64,000 nucleotides of DNA, from assembly GCF_947507565.1 (NCBI RefSeq), contig NC_089175.1, forward strand, positions 4,763,733-4,827,732. Reading direction: 5' to 3'. This document shows, piece by piece, positions 23,614-35,069 of the stretch. The notes below the pieces were generated by a model. The model did not search any database, had not been told where the DNA came from, and saw nothing but the letters and a program-made list of their open reading frames with translations. Within the stretch, counting starts at the first letter, position 1, and each line of letters begins with the position of its first letter. Both the position numbers and the translations under genes were made by a program. The stretch is from Oscarella lobularis. Lineage: Eukaryota > Porifera > Homoscleromorpha > Homosclerophorida > Oscarellidae.

Positions 23614-25302
23614 ATGGAACAGCGAGGACGAAGGAGGGAAGGAACAAGACGACGAGGAAGAGGACGAGGAAGAGGACGAGGAAGAGGACGACTGCCAGTG
23701 TTCAGCAGGCGAGGGGGGCCGCGCGAAGCGAGCGGTGGATATGACGAAGCGTTCGTCGAGTGTTTGGACACCGAGCTGGAATGTTCGATATGCCTGCTTG
23801 CGATGAGAGATCCTGTTCTAACGATCTGCGGTCACAAATTCTGCAAGTCGTGCCTATCGAAACTCGCAAGGTAAGTCATATGATATTAAGTTTATAACTG
23901 GCCTATTAATTAATTAATTAATTAATAATTAATTGTTTGCCAGAGATGGCACTGCTCGGTGTTGCCAATGCCGTCAAGAACTTGACGCAACATCCGAGGT
24001 GCAGTGCAACTCTTTTCTATTTTGCGTTGCACGTCTATGAATCAATTGACTTGTATATAGACTTTTCCAGCCAACGACTGCAAACGGAAAATACTATCTC
24101 TCAAAGTGAAATGTCGTCAGCGCGAGGATGGATGCGATTGGGTGGGAGAGCTGAGGGGCATCGAGGTTTGTGTAATAGTCTTCTATTCGTTTGTGCGGAC
24201 ATTAATTTATTCTGAAAAAAAGACGCATCAGACCGAATGCAGGGCGGTGACAGTTTGGTGTGAAAATGAGTGTGGCGAAAGTTTCCTACGATGGCAAATG
24301 GATGATCATCTTGAACAGACTTGTTCCAAGCGCTTGACTGAGTGCAAGTACTGCCGAGAAGAAATGCCAACAGATGAGATTGCAGTAAGTTTACTAGCCA
24401 GCAAAAGCAGTTTTTATTATTGATTCGTTGGTCTTCTTGAAGAACCATCACAGCATCGAATGTCTAGAAAAACCTGTTGCTTGCCGATACTGTCACAAGA
24501 TAATGGAAAGACGAAAGGTAGAACATTTTGCTTAAGATCATATAGACATATATGCACGTACAACGCGCTGCAGGCCGAAAAGCACACGTCTCCAACAGAT
24601 GGCGATTGCGCAGATGTACGAATGAAGTGCTGCTATGCAGAAGTTGGGTGCAAATTTGTGGTAAGTCAATTTATCTAATTAACTTAAGCTAAAGAAATTT
24701 CCTTGCTGGTGTAGTGCGCGCGTAAATTGATGGATGAGCATCTGCATTCTAAAATTGTGTATCATTCCCAGCTCCTTGTTCAAGAAGTCAAGGTAGTTCA
24801 TACGATGGTATTGTACGAATTTTAATTTTGATATTGTTTCCAGACTCTCTCTAAATTCAGAGTGTCTATGGAGACGTACGTCAGGGCCAAAGAGGGGCCT
24901 GGAACGATTATATGGGCGTTTCAGTTGCCATACGAAGGTAAAAGCGGGATCCCGTTCACGGAAGAGAGTCCTGTGTACACGTGTGACGGCGGTTACAAAA
25001 TGAGTTTCGCTATTAGTCGATCTTCGAACCCAATTCTGATGAGTCTCTTTGCCAGAATGTCGGCCGGGAAAAGCGGATGTTTCCAGCATTACTTTCCGGC
25101 TGAATTTCACTGCGTCATAACTTCCGTTAATCCGGAGGATTCTGCTGACTTTGTTGAGTACAGTGAATGCATTCAAGTTGACGGCTACGAGACAAAAGAC
25201 ATTAAAATTGTCGATCTTTCATCTGTTCATTACAAGAACGGAATGGTTTTGCTAAAAATTCGATTAACACTTGTAAACCAGGGATTTTTCCTCCGTGTGT
25301 AA
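23614..25302 (+). CDS. TRAF-like RING / zinc finger / MATH protein, copy 1
   Basis: TRAF-like E3 ligases or adaptors bind receptor tails through MATH and ubiquitinate through RING. The first exon (23614-about 23870) has an RG-repeat N-terminus (RRGRGRGRGRGRGR) and the first RING half (CSICLLAMRDPVLTICGHKF, then CKSC). Small exons complete RING (about 23943-23998, CCQC) and the TRAF-type zinc fingers (about 24072-24720: CRQREDGCDW, CENECGESF, CKYCREE, CRYCHK, CCYAEVGC). The last exon (about 24844-25302) is a MATH domain (GTIIWAFQLPYEG; CDGGYKMSF; NGMVLLKIRL). All introns are short with GT..AG borders. No stop breaks the chain, so this copy looks functional. Copies 2 and 3 follow in tandem. Confidence 0.85.
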
Positions 25303-25618
25303 ACTAATGCGAGTGTTGAACTTTCTTTGCATAATTTGATGGCGTTTGTGTTGACGTGCAGCTCTACAAAAAGAAATCCGAACCAAAGAGGCGTCAGACA
25401 ACTAAGGTGTATAACAGATGTTAAGCATATCTGCGTAAATGTAGACAAGATACATGTACAGTATACACCAGATATGATCACGGTGATATAATTTACTGAT
25501 ATCCAGCGTACCCTTGTTTATACACCTTTATCTATGTTTCTGTCTCTGGTGTACTGTATGCTGTATGCATAGATTATGTTTAGCACAGACTGCTCTGCTG
25601 AAAATTCGACTAACCTTG

Positions 25619-25963
25619 GATGATGACCGATGAGGCGAAAGCGAGATTCCGTTCACGGAAGAGAGTCCTGTGTACACGTGCGACGGCGGTTACAAAATGA
25701 GTTTCACCGTCATCGGACCCAACTCTGAGTCTCTTCGCCGAACATGCCGCCTCAGGAAAGCGAAGGTCCGGTTCAGCATTCTTTTCCGGCTGAATTTGAC
25801 TGCGTCATAACTGCCGTTAATCCGAAGGATTCCGACGACTTTCATCAGTACTATGGATACCTCATAGTGAACAGCAACGAGCTAGAATTGTTGTTCTTCC
25901 CTTTGCACCTCACAAGGATGGAACGGTTCTGCTGAAAATTCAGCTAACACATAACGATTGATA
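25619..25963 (+). pseudogene. MATH-domain fragment between TRAF-like copies 1 and 2
   Basis: This retains much of the MATH exon: PFTEESPVYTCDGGYKMSF, then a deletion in the middle, and the later part reading PAEFDCVITAVNPKDS before a KIQLTHND-type end. The frame changes at least once and no RING or zinc finger exons precede it. It is a leftover of another tandem copy. Confidence 0.75.
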
Positions 25964-26087
25964 AGTCGGTGGCATTTGTGTTGACATATACTGTAAGCTT
26001 GAAAATGGTGCTCTTTTGTTTATTCTATCTAGTCTCCCGTTCTCTTTGTTGAGGTTGGTTTTATGAGACTACAGATAGAGCGTGGAA

Positions 26088-26153
26088 CTACATCATCTCG
26101 TTAGCATTTTATATTCGATTTAGTGACGTCATCTATAATGACCCCGCCCTTGC
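26088..26153 (+). promoter_or_regulatory. Repeated promoter segment with TGACGTCA, TRAF-like gene 2
   Basis: Nearly identical to 23465-23530. TGACGTCA is at 26124-26131, followed by the ATAATGACCCCGCCC box. It lies about 50 bases upstream of the copy 2 reading frame. Confidence 0.55.
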
Positions 26154-26179
26154 GAGTTTGATATTGGGGAACCAGGAAG

Positions 26180-28121
26180 ATGGACTGTTGGGGGCCCCGA
26201 GGGCGAGGCCCAAGAAGCCGATATTCACGAGGACAGCGAGTGCGACGAGGAGTACGTATAATTAACCCATTCAGAATCCAGAGCTCCGAGACAGTTGAAC
26301 ACCACGGAGGTCGAGGAAGACGTGAGAACCATCGAGGACGTGGTGAACGCCACCAAAGACGAGGTGGACGACGCGGACGTCTAAGAGTAGGGAGAGGCGG
26401 CATTTTGTGGAGGTTGGGAGAGGACGGATGGACTCTGTTTGAAGAAGAACTGGACTCTGACGAAGAGCTTGACTGGTACGTTTATTGTCCGTGCTAAAGC
26501 TTTAACTGTGAAATTAATCACACAGGCCGTTGGACGATGAGGAAGAAGAAAGGACCGATTCCCTGCTAGAAGTGAGCGACGGTGGGTATGACGAAGCTTT
26601 TGTCGAGAATTTGGACGCCGAGCTGGAGTGTGCGATTTGCCTCCTCGCAATGAGGGATCCCGTTCTGACGATCTGCGGTCACAAATTCTGCAAGTCATGT
26701 TTATCAAAGCTTCAAACAGTGTAGGTAACAATTAAGTTTGTGCCAAGTTATTAATTATTTGGTGACTGCGCTCAGTGGAGGTGGGACTGTTCAGTGTTGT
26801 CAATGCCGACGAGAGCTTTATGACGCATTGTCTCAGGTATTTTTTCTCCGCTACATCATTCCTTGTCATTCATTGGAGGGGGTATTTCTAGACTTTTCCA
26901 GCCAATGACTGCAAACGAAAAATACTCTCACTCAAAGTGAGATGTCGTCAGCGTGAGGACGGATGCGATTGGGTGGGAGAGCTGAGGAGAGTTGAGGTTT
27001 GTGTATTAAATTTTGTAAATATTACTAAATTATATTGTTCTTAATTAAAAGACTCATCAGACGGAGTGTAGAGCGGTGACTGTTGCGTGTGAAAACGCTT
27101 GTGGCGAAAGCGTTCCACGATGGCAAATCGATGACCATCTCGAACAGACTTGTTCCAAGCGCTTCATTGAGTGCCCATACTGCAAAAAGAAAGTACGAGC
27201 AGACCAGATTGAGGTACATTTATTAGTCAGCGAAGTCTACTATAAGATCATTGATTTGTTGTGAAGAGACATCACAGCACTAGATGCAAACAAAAGCCTG
27301 AAGTGTGCGCGTACTGTTGCAAGAAAATAGAAAGAAGCAAGGTGAGAATTTCACTTGACGTTATAGACCTGACGTATGTACCATTGTAGCGCAAAGAGCA
27401 CTTTTCTCCAACGGATGGCGATTGTCCAGATTTTCTAATGAAATGTTGCTATGCTGAAGTTGGATGCAAATTCGAAGTATGTAAATTTATTTTTGAGTTG
27501 GAGAATATTTTCATGGTTAGTGTAGTGCGCGCGTAAATTGATGGACGAGCGTCTGCATTTGAAACTTGCTTATCATTCCCGGCTTCTCGTTCAAGAAGTC
27601 AAGGCATTTGCTCATGCTACAGCATTGCTGTTTCCAAATTAATTAATTAATTAATTAACGATGTTTGTTTTTTAGATGCTCTCCAAGTTCAAGCTGTCTA
27701 TGGAGGCTTACGTCGGTATCAATGAGCCGCACGGGACAATTATATGGGCATTTCAGTTGCCATTTGAATGTGAAAGACAAAGCCGTGTTCCGTTATCGGA
27801 AGAGAGTCCCGTCTACACTTGTGACGGCGGTTACAGAATGAGTTTCACTGTCACTCAACATGTAGGCCCAGTGCTTGTGCTCTACGCCAATATGTTGCCT
27901 CAGGAAGCGAAGGTCGGGTTCAGCATTCTTTTCCGGCTGAATTTGACGGCACTGTAACCGTTTTTAATTTGAACAATTCTGAAAAATGTTTTTGGGACGT
28001 TGGAAGGATTCGAATGGACAACAATGAAAACGGAGTTCATATCCTTGACATTTCACGTAAACCAAGTACCCGTAGCTTTCACAAGGTTTTACTGAAAATT
28101 CAGCTAACTCATAAAAAGTGA
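26180..28121 (+). CDS. TRAF-like RING / zinc finger / MATH protein, copy 2 (frameshifted end)
   Basis: Same plan as copy 1. The first exon (26180-about 26474) has a longer RG-rich region (GGRGRRENHRGRGERHQRRG) ending in an acidic DSDEELD; the second starts at 26526 and carries the first RING half (CAICLLAMRDPVLTICGHKF). RING completion and zinc fingers follow (about 26775-27600, with CENACGESV and CPYCKKK), then MATH from 27676 (GTIIWAFQLPFECE; CDGGYRMSF). In MATH one base is missing compared with the other copies (CAGGAAGCGAAG against CAGGAAAGCGAAG, near 27900), so the frame stops at 27957 instead of running to 28121. The encoded MATH domain would lose its last third. The gene may make a truncated adaptor or be an early pseudogene. 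Confidence 0.7.
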
Positions 28122-28229
28122 TTGACTTCCTTTGCTTTTTTGCATGTTTCTTTGCTTTGATGCGTAGACATATGCGGATAAGCGCGTAAATCGATAGATA
28201 AGCATTCTTCTTATATAATTTTGATTAGA

Positions 28230-28237
28230 TGACGTCA
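28230..28237 (+). promoter_or_regulatory. TGACGTCA element upstream of TRAF-like gene 3
   Basis: The palindrome sits in GATTAGATGACGTCATGAG. The same GATTAGATGACGTCAT context recurs at 30423-30430 upstream of the truncated fourth copy. Copies 1 and 2 have the palindrome in a different shared context. Confidence 0.45.
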
Positions 28238-28284
28238 TGAGAAACGTACTCGGCCCTTGGAACTTAGAGAAATTTTTTTCGTGA

Positions 28285-28365
28285 CTGATGTAATGTGCAC
28301 GTAAATCGATAAATAAGCGCCTGTATTTTACATTGTGCAGCGTCTCGTTAGGGAAGTCAAGGTTG
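28285..28365 (+). pseudogene. Stray zinc-finger exon fused to the upstream region of copy 3
   Basis: The bases from GTGCACGTAAATCGATAAATAAG to GGAAGTCAAG match the exon that reads CARKLMDEHLH...QEVK in copies 1-3 (about 24717-24792 in copy 1). It passes directly into TTGGCGAATCC, which is upstream sequence of copy 1's start. It looks like the scar of an unequal crossover. Confidence 0.6.
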
Positions 28366-28399
28366 GCGAATCCTTTGTTGTTTTTTATCCGGGAACGAG

Positions 28400-30197
28400 A
28401 TGGAACAGAGGAGGGGAGGAAGAAGAGGACGAAGAGGACGAGGTGGATGGAGAGGACGAGGTGGATGGAGAGGAGGGCACCGCGGAGGACGGGGACGAAA
28501 CTTTGTCAGTGTCGGCGTGATTAGGGTGCTAGAGGCGTCTTCCGATTCCGACGACGAGTACATCAGAGATCGTACTTTTCTGTATTATATATCGTATCTA
28601 GAGTGAAAATAGTTCAACTGAGCGAAGCCGGCGGCGGCGGCGGCGGCGGCTATGACGAAGCGTTCGTCGAGTGTTTGGACGTCGAACTGGAATGTTCAAT
28701 ATGTCTACTTGCAATGAGAGATCCGGTTCTAACGATCTGCGGTCACAAATTCTGCAAGTCGTGCCTATCAAAAGTCGCAGCAATGTAAGTCATATAATAA
28801 TAAGTTTATAACTTGCCTAATTAATTAATTAATTAATTAATTGTTTGCCAGAGATGGCACTGCTCGGTGTTGCCAATGCCGTCAAGAACTTGACGCAACA
28901 TCCCAGGTGCGGTGTAGCTCTTTTCTATCTAATTTTGCGTTGCACGTCTATGAATCAATTGACTTGTGTATAGACTTTTCCAGCCAATGACTGCAAACGG
29001 AAAATACTGTCTCTCAAAGTGAAATGTCGTCAGCGCGAGGACGGATGCGATTGGGTGGGAGAGCTGAGGAGAATTGAGGTTCGCGTTAGTAGTTTCTTTT
29101 TGTTTGCGGATATTAATTTATTCTGGAAAAAAAGACGCATCAGACGGAATGCAGAGCAGTGAAAGTTTCGTGTGAAAATGGGTGCGGCGAAAGTGTTCTA
29201 AGATGGCAAATGGACAATCATCTCGACCAAACTTGTTCCAAGCGCTTGATTGAGTGCAAGTACTGCGGAGACGACATGCCGGCAGATAAGATTGCAGTAC
29301 GTTTACTAGCCAGTGAAAGGACTTTATATTTTGATTATTGATTTTTTGGTCTTCTTGAAGAAACATCACAGCGTCAAATGTCCAGAAATGCCTGTTGCTT
29401 GCACACACTGTCACAAGACAATGGAAAGACGAAAGGTAGAACATTTTGCTTAGGGAGCATAGACATGTATGAACGTGAAACTCGTCGCAGATCGAAAAGC
29501 ACGTATCTTCAACAGTTGGCGATTGCGCAGATGTACCGCTAAACTGTTGCTATGCAGAAATGGGATGCAAATTTGTTGTAAGTCGATTTATTCGAGCTAA
29601 AGAAAATGCCATCGCTGTTGTAGTGCGCGCGTAAGTTGATGGATGAGCATCTGCATTCTAAAATTATGTATCACTCCCAGCTTCTCGTTCAGGAAGTCAA
29701 GGTAGTTCATACGATGGTATTGCACGAATTTTAATTTTGATATCGTTTTCTAGACTCTTTCTAAATTCAAAGTGTCAATGGAGACGTATGTCAGGTCCAA
29801 GGAGCCGCCTGGAACGATCGTATGGGCGTTTCAGTTGCCATACGAAGGTGAAATCCTGCACCCGTTCACAGAAGAGAGTCCTGTCTACACATGTGACGGC
29901 GGTTATAAAATGAGTTTCACTATTAGTCAATCTTCTAATTCAATCCCAAATCTGAGTCTCTTTGCCAACATGTCGCCTCAGGAAAGCGAAGGACCAATCC
30001 AGCACTATTTTCCGACTCTCTTTGAATGCGTCATAACTGTCGTTGATCTGGAAGAGTCTCGGGACTATGTTCAGTACGATGGAGACCTTGAAGTTGACAA
30101 CAACGAGGAGAAAGACATTAAAATTGTTGATATTCCATTTATTCATCACAAGAATGGAATGTATTTGCTGAAAATTCGGTTAACAAATGACATCTAG
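28400..30197 (+). CDS. TRAF-like RING / zinc finger / MATH protein, copy 3
   Basis: The first exon starts MEQRRGGRRGRRGRGGWRG and continues Gly/Arg-rich to DSDDE with a GT donor near 28557. The second exon opens with a glycine run encoded by GGC repeats (about 28628-28650), then the first RING half (CSICLLAMRDPVLTICGHKF). RING completion, TRAF zinc fingers (about 28850-29695: CENGCGESV, CKYCGDD, CTHCHK, CCYAEMGC) and MATH (about 29754-30197: GTIVWAFQLPYEG, CDGGYKMSF, NGMYLLKIRL) follow. The chain is unbroken. It is closer to copy 1 than to copy 2 in introns and zinc fingers. The RG-rich start resembles RGG boxes of RNA-binding proteins and is not usual for TRAFs. Confidence 0.84.
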
Positions 30198-30489
30198 TGA
30201 TGAACTTATTTGCACGAGTTGGTGGGCGTATATATGTTTATCCGTTTGTGTATGCATAGATAGACAACCAAATTCCGTTCTTGCTGTCAAGATTTCACAA
30301 AGTAAACCATTGACAATGCATGAGGCAGAAGACGTGCTAATTGTTGCTTTGCCTTATGTTTAGCACAGACTGCTCTGCTGAAATTTGACTAACCTTATCT
30401 GCATTTCGTATTTTTGATTAGATGACGTCATCCGAAAACGTTCCTGTTACTATCCGGGAGCTACAGAACGAAAAAGCGAGGGAAAACCG

Positions 30490-30732
30490 ATGCAAAGTGC
30501 ACACCGAAGCGTAAGGAGGGGAACAACGAGAGCAGGAGGAGCGAGAAGAGAAGCAAGAGGACGAGCACAGGCGAGAGGACGAGCACAGACGAGAGGACAA
30601 TCATGGCACCCGCTCCTTCGCGGACGAGGTCCAGCGTTGAGTCTGTTCACCCGCTCTCCGTCCAACTCGTGCTTTGCTTGTCGTAAAACGCCGCATTCGC
30701 AACGGCTTGCGTATTCTTACATCATACAATGA
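30490..30732 (+). pseudogene. Truncated fourth TRAF-like copy (RG-rich first exon only)
   Basis: A frame reads RRGTTRAGGARREARGRAQ downstream of a TGACGTCA element (30423-30430), as in copies 1-3, but no RING, zinc finger or MATH exon follows. Sequence just before it (about 30350-30395) also resembles the 3' flank of copy 1. It is probably a partial duplicate; a small RG-rich protein cannot be excluded. Confidence 0.45.
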
Positions 30733-30899
30733 TGTCATACTACTTTGGCTCCTCCTACGTTCACCGTTTTTTCGCGTATAGAAACCAAATTGCGGCGACA
30801 TTTTGCTCGAAACGATAGCAGAATCGAATTCTCATTCGACTGGCGTTAGTTCCCAATTCGGATCGACGCGTGTTTTCGTATTGTAAAGCTGCGATTGAA

Positions 30900-31080
30900 A
30901 TGAGGCCCCGCCCCTGAGGGTATAAACCCAGCTTGTACATCTACAATCAGAGAGTTCTCAGAGCTGGGATAGAAGGGAGCAGGTAACTCTCCTCTAAACC
31001 CCTAATGCCCCTGTCTGTGTGTTTATTAGAATGTACTGCGTGGTTGTGAGGTAGAGTATAAATAAAAACCCCCAGCGTTT
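30900..31080 (+). promoter_or_regulatory. Possible core promoter with GC box and TATA box
   Basis: GAGGCCCCGCCCC (about 30902) is followed by GGGTATAAACCC (about 30918) and, about 50 bases later, by GGGAGCAGGTAACT, which could be a first-exon donor. It has the look of a plus-strand promoter, but I found no coding exon that it would serve. Confidence 0.3.
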
Positions 31081-31937
31081 GACCATTATGGCCCGGTGGC
31101 TGGTCAATTTCCTCACTTGACATCTTCCTTTCCCCGTCTCGTTAGTCCCCTCTATGTATTCGTTCAAATGCCTGCCGATGTTGAGTTCGTTGCCTCCCTG
31201 AGTAGATTAGTTAAGCTTATTATTAATTATACTTACTTGACAGGGGCATGGTGCCTTCCCAGTGATGACGAGAGCAGGCATTCTGATGTCGGATAAACCT
31301 CCATAGCACCGTCTTCCGTGTGGTTTAATGTTGCCAGTGGGTGTCGCTTTTTTCATTTTTTTCAAATTTTCCAAGCCAAAAGAACGCGTTTTTGACCTTC
31401 TTGCGGTCAAACAACGCGTTTTTGAACTTGTAGCAGCCACGTGGCAAAAGGGGTCCTCACATCTGTTTAAACCTAATAGCGGTCTACATCTGTAAGCGTA
31501 GCATGTCATTATTTTTATTAGTAGATTTTCTCTCATTACCGTGCGTTTCACTAAGAAATAAGTCAAAAAACGCTGAATGCGATGGGGCTGGGCAAAGAGC
31601 GTGGACATGGCGTATCTAACAAAGATTCCTGACACTAAACCGAATTCGTGCAAGTACAAATCTTCTTTGGCGATGAAACACCCATTCTTTATTGCTTTCT
31701 CAACTGCAGGCGGATTTTATTGTACCTGTGTGCTTTTACAAGGCGAACGTTTAGTTTTGGGCGTGTGCCCAGGTCGACATTTTCATCATTCAAGCCTCAT
31801 TCTGAAGGTTCTGTGTCTACTAAGCAAAGGAAGTTGTCGATTTCAACTACTAAATGCTACGCACATAAATGGTAAGGAATTGGTGGATTTGAGAGTTATA
31901 TACCGGTAAGCAACTACATTTTTGTTCTCTAATGCAG
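31081..31937. other. Intergenic, no supported gene
   Basis: Several open frames occur on both strands (the longest on the minus strand, about 31207-31659), but none shows a domain, hydrophobic pattern or paralog. Short AACGCGTTTTTGA direct repeats are at about 31383 and 31412. This is probably the 3' flank of the NIDO receptor. Confidence 0.35.
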
Positions 31938-34900
31938 TCATTCTTCTGAGGGCTTTTCAGCGCCGCTTTTGTCATTTTGTGTCTCTTTCCTGCCTTCACC
32001 CTTTACCTGAGGTTCTGTGGGGGATGCGCCTGCGTTGTGGATGACCTATAAACGCGCATTCAATTCCGTGCCTACACTAATATAGCAGAACGTACCTTAA
32101 CAGAGTTGGCACCTTGCACTACGGTCATATAATCCTTTCCTCTGACCATATTTGAGACCATTTCTAATAGAATGCAAACCAACGTTTAGTTATGTACTCG
32201 GATATGTGTTTATCTATCTCCTGCCTTCGTTAGGAAAGGGTGTTGGAGGGGAAAGGCGAGTAGGAACAACAATGTCGTTCTTCTAAACGTGTTGTGTTAC
32301 AATCATTATTCTGGAAACACGCATGATCACCAAATACTCACACTGCTGAAGGTTTGGCCGAAAGTTGATGAAAACCGACAGGCCACTTTGGGAGGACTGC
32401 GTGTGCTCGATTCTTTTCTTTCAAATTCAAATTCAACGTCAATTTTGCATGGCCAACTTTCAACTATGGCCTCTTCAAGTGTCACGCCAGTTTTGGGAGC
32501 CACGTGAAAAGTTGCAAGGGGACCACTAACAGAAGCGTGGCTATTGCTAGAGTATGGTGTAGTCTGAAACGTCGTAAGTTATTAAAGATATGTACCAGAC
32601 TAAGGGCGTACTTCTTCCTTGGGTCCCTTGATTTTCCAGGGATTGTCTTTTTCATCGTCGGATTTAGCTGGACTGATGCGGATATTAAACTTTCCTTCGT
32701 CAGACGTCAGCAGTTGACTTGAATCAACAAAACAGAGGTGTCCTTTTCTCCTCTCCGTTTCAATACAATGCTGAAAGAAAAGATAACGACGTAAGGCTTT
32801 TTATTCATTGTCAGTATTGTACTCACGTCTAGCGTATGCAAACAGAGGTCATCTAACACTCTTACGCCAACTGCTATAGATCGACGCTCCAATGTTGCCG
32901 TTGCGACTAATTGGCGGTATTTTAATCCCTTCTTCAGCGCCCATTCTTGGCTTTCTTTGTGCGTTGTTGCGCACAAATCACAAAATCCGTCCAACTGAAT
33001 TCCAATTTTGCTGTCAAGATTTCCCAAGGGAGACCATCGATTTTCTGTCGGCTCGCGTCGCCAAAGGCTAAAACCAAGCTCGTCGCTTTCGCTGTGCACT
33101 CTGATGACTGTTTTTTTCAGAAATTTGAGCTCATGCGGCATCACCGTGTAGACGAAGATAAAGCTAGTGTCGACCGGATTGCATGATTTGATTTCGGGTG
33201 GCATTTCTTCTCGATGCAAGGAAATATTTAGAATTGTCTCTTCCTCCAGGCAATTGGAGGGAAAGTCGAAAGTAAGCTGAAGGACTTCAATGCTAGCCTT
33301 TTTTCCACCAACAGTCCAGCAGCAGTTGAAAAGGGTGCTGTTCAGAGTTGCCGCGAAAGTTTCTGATTGAGGCGGTTCGGCTAAATATAAATAGGCTTGT
33401 TATTATGAATGCATGCTGTTACTAGAAACCTTTCTCGCAAATGGGACTCGGAGTAGTATTTTGGGTGCGTGGTGGAGTTGGGCGAACAATGCTTGGGGTG
33501 CTATCATTCTTCTCCAAAGAAAGAGCTGATAGATAGCCGCTTTCAGCGGACGCAGTCGGAGCTGTGCTAGCACGCGTCTTTAGAACTGAAAATAAAACGA
33601 TTAGAACGGTGCTTTAGACAGAATAATTTTTGGCTACTGTTCTCGTCAGACTCCTTTGTTTCACGCAGACATCGAGGCAAAGACTGTGCTTTTTTTTCGG
33701 CTGTCGGTGACGACATTGAGACATTGCGAGGAGACCTCAAAGAGCCGTCTGCTGTCGAGCGCGCATTTGGAAGTGGCCCAAGGTTGCCTAACTTCGGCGG
33801 CTTTATTGGATTTTCAATGACGGCGTCACTGGCGGGGAGGTTCTCGCCATTGTTGTTAGCACAAGGTGCCTGATCTTCTTGTAATATCTGCGCTTTTCCT
33901 CTTCTTCTTCTTCTTCTTCTTTCCATTATGATCGTCAGAACAGCCACGAGAATTACTAGCACCACCGCAGCGGCAGTTACACTAATGATGGTTACACGCA
34001 AAGTCGATTCTCCGCATGGCTGCAATCCAAATCGTGTAATAGAAACGTCACATATCGTCTAAAATGACGCGTAATTAATTAAAAGCTAAAATTTAAGCAT
34101 TATGTTTTTCTAACGTCTGTGCTGCTGCAGTTTTGCTCGGAATTGTCGGGGTAGCAGACGCCGTTTGCGCTGCAATAGGTATTGTTACTCCATTGCTCTG
34201 CCGAACAAGCACCTGTATATTTTATTAGTTCATTGCACTCAATTATTGCTGTAACCCGAACAAGGCCTACTTTGAGTGAGATCAAGAATGTACTTTCCAA
34301 CTGTAAATCCTGAGCCGGAAGGAACGTTTGTTTGCATACGAAAATCGCGAGGCAAAATCCAGGAGTTGTTGGGATTTTGGCTTCCATCGCTAAAGCCAGC
34401 AAAAAATGCTTTGCTTTCAGATTCCTCAGAATGTCCGGATCCGCTCGTTTCATATTCAGAATCGTACAGAAGTACAACGAGAGTGTGATCCCCTCCTTTC
34501 CCGATTACGCTTTGAAACGCAAAAGACTACAATATAACATTAGAAATGGTAATAAATGATGGCGACATGCTGTGCGGGGATGAAAGTACCTTGGTCGAAT
34601 TCCACGTAAATACGTCGACGTAAGGATTTGTGAGCGTTGTCAAACTTGGAAAAGCTAGAGCTGTGTCATTGAAAAACTTCTGCAAAGTCTCGTTGTCGTA
34701 TGCTCTGTGATACAGCAATGTTTGATCTTCGGGCGTTGCCTCTGTCCAGCACACCGACACAACAGGAGGTCCCTTCCAAGGAAACGTTTTGGGTGATAAA
34801 CTTGCGTTTGACCTGTTTTCCAAAGTTATATAGCCCTTTGGACTGACCTGCGCCGAAAATGAAATTGAAACTGCATCTGCTCTTTTTATCTACTATAAAC

Positions 34901-35069
34901 TTACAAAGACTTGGGACGAAGACGCGGTATATATTGACATGTTGCTTTCCATTTCGAAATTTTCATCGGATAGGTTTGCTATTACACCTGTTGGATAAAA
35001 GTCGCTTTGGCTAACTGAAACAGCGAGTTCTCCCCCAAAGGTCAAAATAAGAACAGCAAGAAGACTCAT
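31938..35069 (-). CDS. NIDO-domain receptor with TM and cytoplasmic ZU5-UPA
   Basis: The start at 35069 opens a signal peptide (MSLLAVLILTFGGELAVSVS). Exons to about 34230 resemble a NIDO domain as in nidogen: GYITLENRS, FPWKGPPVVSVCW, YVDVFTWNSTKV, FQSVIGKGGDHTLVVLLYDS and AFFAGFSDGS. A short cysteine stretch follows (CSAEQWSNNTYCSANGVC, EGF-like spacing), then a TM segment (about 33995-33930, VVLVILVAVLTII) and an Arg-rich stop-transfer. The cytoplasmic part has a ZU5-like domain (about 33340-33120, ending in a PHELKFLKKTVIRV strand) and a UPA-like region (about 33100-32600). The tail exons to the stop at 31938 show no Death domain; the last joins (about 32338 to 32171) are tentative, and an earlier stop near 32327 is possible. 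It is divergent from the CARD/paracaspase gene. Confidence 0.68.

Noticed and set aside
31207-31659. Minus-strand open frame of 150 codons
   Set aside because: The composition is irregular, there is no recognisable domain, and it lies beyond the stop of the NIDO receptor.
31938-32510. Death domain at the end of the NIDO/ZU5 receptor
   Set aside because: I looked for one because ZU5-UPA proteins often have it. The tail exons are short, polar and show no six-helix pattern.
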